Part shown: one piece after another, positions 61,341-64,000 of the stretch
How positions within the stretch are numbered: the stretch's first letter is position 1
Layout: every line of letters starts with the position of its first letter
NCBI RefSeq assembly: GCF_017349315.1
Contig: NZ_JAFMPP010000010.1
Location: 62,001 to 126,000, forward strand
Length of the DNA: 64,000 nucleotides
Reading direction: 5' to 3'
Source of the DNA: Jiella flava
GTDB lineage: Bacteria > Pseudomonadota > Alphaproteobacteria > Rhizobiales > Rhizobiaceae
Notes under the pieces: generated by a model
What the model saw: only the letters and a program-made list of their open reading frames with translations
What the model was told of the DNA's origin: nothing
Database searches by the model: none
Translations under genes and position numbers: made by a program

Positions 61341-61934
61341 AAACGCACACAACCAAACGACCACTTCAGCGAAAGACGAAGACGCTTCGATATCAAAACA
61401 CGTCCGCTGAAAGATCGGCTTCTTTGGTTTTGATGCGGAGAAGAAAGCACATGATAACCTTGAAATAAAATATCTTTCCCGCGTTACATCGATCTGCGCG
61501 GGGAGACGTTTAAGCCCAGCGAAAACCGATCGGGTTGGTCGAAAAAGAGAACCTCTCCTTCATTTCCAAATATGAATTTCAGCTGAAAGACAGAACCGAC
61601 GGCACAACGCGCCACTCGGTTAAATTCTTCAACAGTTACACAACTTTTTATAATATCAATTTATTCAAAAATCAACAAAAAAGAAAGAAAAACGTATGTT
61701 TCAGTGTGAATTAATATTCTTAGATAATATATTAACTCATTTGTCCATTTCAACAAAATTAACATTTAACGTGCTACGAAAAGTCCCGAACGATAGCACG
61801 CCGTGACTGAATCACTTGGTTTTTATCGCGAAATGAAAGGAGTGACGCTGCGATGGGACCCAGGACCACAGCGTCAGGGGCCACGCAGGACCGCACGAGT
61901 AAGCGATCAACCAATTTGGGTATGGAGGAGACGA
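61341..61934. other. 594-bp AT-rich region upstream of the chemoreceptor
   Basis: No gene is supported. From about 61440 to 61800 the sequence is the most AT-rich in the window, with A-tracts and T-rich runs (for example TTTATAATATCAATTTATTC at about 61650 and AAAAAAGAAAGAAAAACG at about 61676). Such islands in alphaproteobacteria often bind Ros/MucR-type regulators; binding here is an inference. TTAACATTTAAC lies at about 61758-61769. Confidence 0.5.
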
Positions 61935-63725
61935 ATGTTTGGCATGAATGGCAGATCTGGATCGACATCCGCGGCAATCTTGGACGCGATCGACAAATCG
62001 CTCGCGATGATCGAGTTCAAGCCGGACGGCACCATCCTCTCGGCGAATAAGAATTTCTGTACCGCCTTGGGCTACGACGCCAGCGAGATCATCGGCAAAC
62101 ATCACTCGATATTCGTCGGAGCGGCCGAGGCCGGCTCAGCGCATTATCAAGAGTTTTGGGCCAAGCTCAGACGCGGCGAATTCGACGCCAGGCAGTATAA
62201 GCGCATCGGCAAGGGCGGCCGGGAGATCTGGATCGAGGCGACCTACAACCCCGTCTTCCATGGCCGCAAGGTCGTCAAGATCGTCAAGATTGCGACCGAC
62301 ATCACCAAGACCAAAAGCGTTGCGACCGAGAACGCCGGCAAACTCGACGCCATTTCGCGATCCCAGGCGGTTATCGAATTTTCGACCGACGGCACGATTC
62401 TGACCGCCAACGAGAATTTCTGCAAAGCGCTCGGCTACAGGCTGGATGAAATCCAGGGCCGCAAGCACGCCATGTTCGTCGATCCGGCCTATACCAAGAG
62501 CAGCGCCTATGAGCGCTTCTGGGCAACGCTCGGACGCGGCGAATTCGTCTCCGACGAATTCACCCGGATCAGCAAGAACGGTCAGAAAGTCTACATTCAG
62601 GCGACATACAATCCGATCTTCGACATGGACGGAAAAGTGACGAAAGTGGTCAAATTCGCCACGGACGTCAGCGGACGAGTGAGGGCCGTCAACACCATCG
62701 CCGAGGGGCTGGGCCGCTTGGCCGAGGGCAATGTCGCGCAGACGCTGGACGAACCGTTCACGGCCGATCTCGACAAGCTGCGGCTCGATTTCAATGCCTC
62801 CGTCGGGGTGCTACGCGAGACGCTGTCGGCCGTTGGCGACGCCGCCTCGGCGATTACGGCCGCGACCGAGGAGATCCGCGTCGCTTCGGACGACCTTGCC
62901 CGCCGAACCGAGCAACAGGCAGCGTCCGTCGAACAAACCTCGGCGGCGATCGGCGAGCTGACCGAAACCGTGCGCGATTCCGCCGATCGCGCCGAGAAGG
63001 CCGGAAGTCTTGTCGCCCGGACCAAGACGAATGCGGAATCCTCCGGAACGGTCGTCTCGCGCGCCGTCGCCGCCATGTCCGAGATCGAGGCTTCGTCCAA
63101 CCAGATCTCCCGCATCATCGGCGTCATCGACGAAATCGCCTTCCAGACCAATCTCCTCGCCCTCAATGCCGGCGTCGAGGCAGCCCGCGCCGGTGAAGCC
63201 GGCAAGGGCTTCGCAGTAGTTGCCCAGGAAGTTCGCGCCCTCGCCCAGCGCTCGGCGGAAGCGGCCAAGGAAATCAAAGGGCTGATCCAGAAATCGACGT
63301 CGCAGGTCGACAAAGGCGTCGAACTGGTCGGCGAAACCGGCGCAGCCTTGCAGACGATCGTGGCCGAGGTCAGCGATATCGACGCCAACGTCCGCGCCAT
63401 TGTCGAAGCGAGCCGCAACCAAGCCACGGGCCTTGCCGAAATCAACAAGGCCGTCGCTTCGATCGACGATGGCACGCAGCAGAATGCGACGATGGTCGAA
63501 GAAGCGACGGCCGCCTGCCACAACCTCGCCGGCCAGACCAAGGATCTCGACGCACTCTTGGCGAAATTCTCCACCGGCCGCAAACGTGTTTCCTCGACAA
63601 ACAACAACGCAAAGTCACGGGCCAAGGCCGCCGCGTCCGCTCGTGAACTCCAGACGAGCGTGAAGACCGCCTTTGCCTCGAATGGCAGCGCCGCCCTCAA
63701 ACAAGACACTTGGGAAGAATTTTGA
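61935..63725 (+). CDS. soluble methyl-accepting chemotaxis protein with two PAS domains
   Basis: A 596-residue receptor with no membrane segment. PAS 1 (about 13-125, [25 protein letters not shown]) and PAS 2 (about 135-250, [24 protein letters not shown]) are close repeats, each ending in a PAC-type strand ([24 protein letters not shown]). A HAMP-like linker is followed by the signalling domain with the hairpin tip [37 protein letters not shown]. The last residues, DTWEEF, match the xWxxF pentapeptide that tethers CheR/CheB. The start at 61935 (MFGMNG) has GGAGGAG upstream. cheW overlaps its stop by one base. Confidence 0.94.
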   Translation: MFGMNGRSGSTSAAILDAIDKSLAMIEFKPDGTILSANKNFCTALGYDASEIIGKHHSIFVGAAEAGSAHYQEFWAKLRRGEFDARQYKRIGKGGREIWIEATYNPVFHGRKVVKIVKIATDITKTKSVATENAGKLDAISRSQAVIEFSTDGTILTANENFCKALGYRLDEIQGRKHAMFVDPAYTKSSAYERFWATLGRGEFVSDEFTRISKNGQKVYIQATYNPIFDMDGKVTKVVKFATDVSGRVRAVNTIAEGLGRLAEGNVAQTLDEPFTADLDKLRLDFNASVGVLRETLSAVGDAASAITAATEEIRVASDDLARRTEQQAASVEQTSAAIGELTETVRDSADRAEKAGSLVARTKTNAESSGTVVSRAVAAMSEIEASSNQISRIIGVIDEIAFQTNLLALNAGVEAARAGEAGKGFAVVAQEVRALAQRSAEAAKEIKGLIQKSTSQVDKGVELVGETGAALQTIVAEVSDIDANVRAIVEASRNQATGLAEINKAVASIDDGTQQNATMVEEATAACHNLAGQTKDLDALLAKFSTGRKRVSSTNNNAKSRAKAAASARELQTSVKTAFASNGSAALKQDTWEEF

Positions 63726-64000
63726 TGCTCGCCCAACGGCTCGACAGCACCGCTCATGATCTCGGCGAGGCCGCGATCGAAATCATCGCCTTCGAAATCG
63801 GGGGCCAGCGCTTCTGTGTCCGCACCACGGCCGTCCGCGAGATCCGAGGCTGGAGCAAGAGCACGCCCCTGCCCCAGGCACCGCGGGAAATCATGGGCAT
63901 GATGAACCTGCGCGGCTCGATCATTCCGATCGTCAACATGGCCACCAAGCTAGGCATGCCGGCGTCGGAGCCGGACGGGCGCAGCGCGGTCATCGTTGCC
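63725..64000 (+). CDS. chemotaxis protein CheW (partial, cut by window end)
   Basis: The first 92 codons of a CheW-domain protein: IEIIAFEIGGQRFCVRTTAVREIRGW, then STPLPQAPREIMGMMNLRGSIIPIVNM, the classic CheW beta-barrel motifs (NLRG). It couples chemoreceptors to CheA. The ATG overlaps the receptor stop (TGATG), so receptor and coupling protein are made together. The 3' part lies outside the window. Confidence 0.95.
   Translation, partial: MLAQRLDSTAHDLGEAAIEIIAFEIGGQRFCVRTTAVREIRGWSKSTPLPQAPREIMGMMNLRGSIIPIVNMATKLGMPASEPDGRSAVIVA

Overview
The window is a gene-dense, GC-rich bacterial chromosome segment with AT-rich islands only between some genes. The gene set points to an alphaproteobacterium of the order Hyphomicrobiales (Rhizobiales). 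The evidence is a clpP-clpX-lon-hupB block with tig close by, a single-chain SecDF with YajC, a folate-dependent TrmFO, a DUF1476 F1-ATPase inhibitor, bacterial relatives of NDUFAF3 and NDUFAF6, DUF1127 mini-proteins, a tandem PilZ protein and a malonate (mat) operon with a TRAP transporter. Genus cannot be read from the sequence. No insertion sequence, prophage, integrase or CRISPR array was seen; the region looks like core chromosome with a few eroded genes.

Layout. 0-5.5 kb: flavin reductase/nitroreductase pair, an exported protein, thrS, the stub of a SAM methyltransferase and a DUF1508 protein. 5.6-9.1 kb: isochorismatase-type hydrolase, yidD, a broken MNT/HEPN toxin-antitoxin pair, an IscU-like scaffold, folE and hisI. 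9.2-13.6 kb: patatin, CBS-pair protein, rhomboid protease, tandem PilZ and a GST. 13.6-20.5 kb: malonate regulon (matR divergent from TRAP P-Q-M, matA, matB, joined by 4-base overlaps). 20.6-26.5 kb: hydrolase, F1-ATPase inhibitor, gph, tRNA-Val(CAC), a hypothetical protein, and a UxaA-type dehydratase with a zinc dehydrogenase. 27-36.5 kb: hupB, lon, clpX, clpP, an MscS-type channel and tig, all on the minus strand (protein quality control), then tRNA-Leu(UAG).

37.0-37.6 kb holds the most interesting element: a 47-residue DUF1127 gene followed by three near-identical copies of a 133-bp unit. Each unit folds into hairpins that display CCTCCTCCC (anti-Shine-Dalgarno) loops, and the last copy ends in a T-tract terminator. 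This is the architecture of the alphaproteobacterial CcsR/'cuckoo' stress sRNAs that are co-transcribed with a DUF1127 gene.

37.7-46 kb: trmFO, a DUF4153 membrane protein, NDUFAF6-like and NDUFAF3-like genes, secDF and yajC. Two tandem copies of a roughly 105-bp repeat with short terminal inverted repeats and one copy of a dispersed 46-bp palindrome separate the two NDUFAF-like genes. 46-60 kb: DUF815 ATPase, DsbA-like oxidoreductase, aminopeptidase P, a small conserved-looking protein, prmA, cation/proton antiporter, SCO protein, OpgC-like acyltransferase, hexapeptide acetyltransferase, MFS transporter, MoxR ATPase and a SleB-type lipoprotein. 60-64 kb: LysR regulator divergent from a small protein, an AT-rich regulatory stretch, a soluble double-PAS chemoreceptor with a C-terminal CheR-tether-like motif, and a cheW gene cut by the window end.
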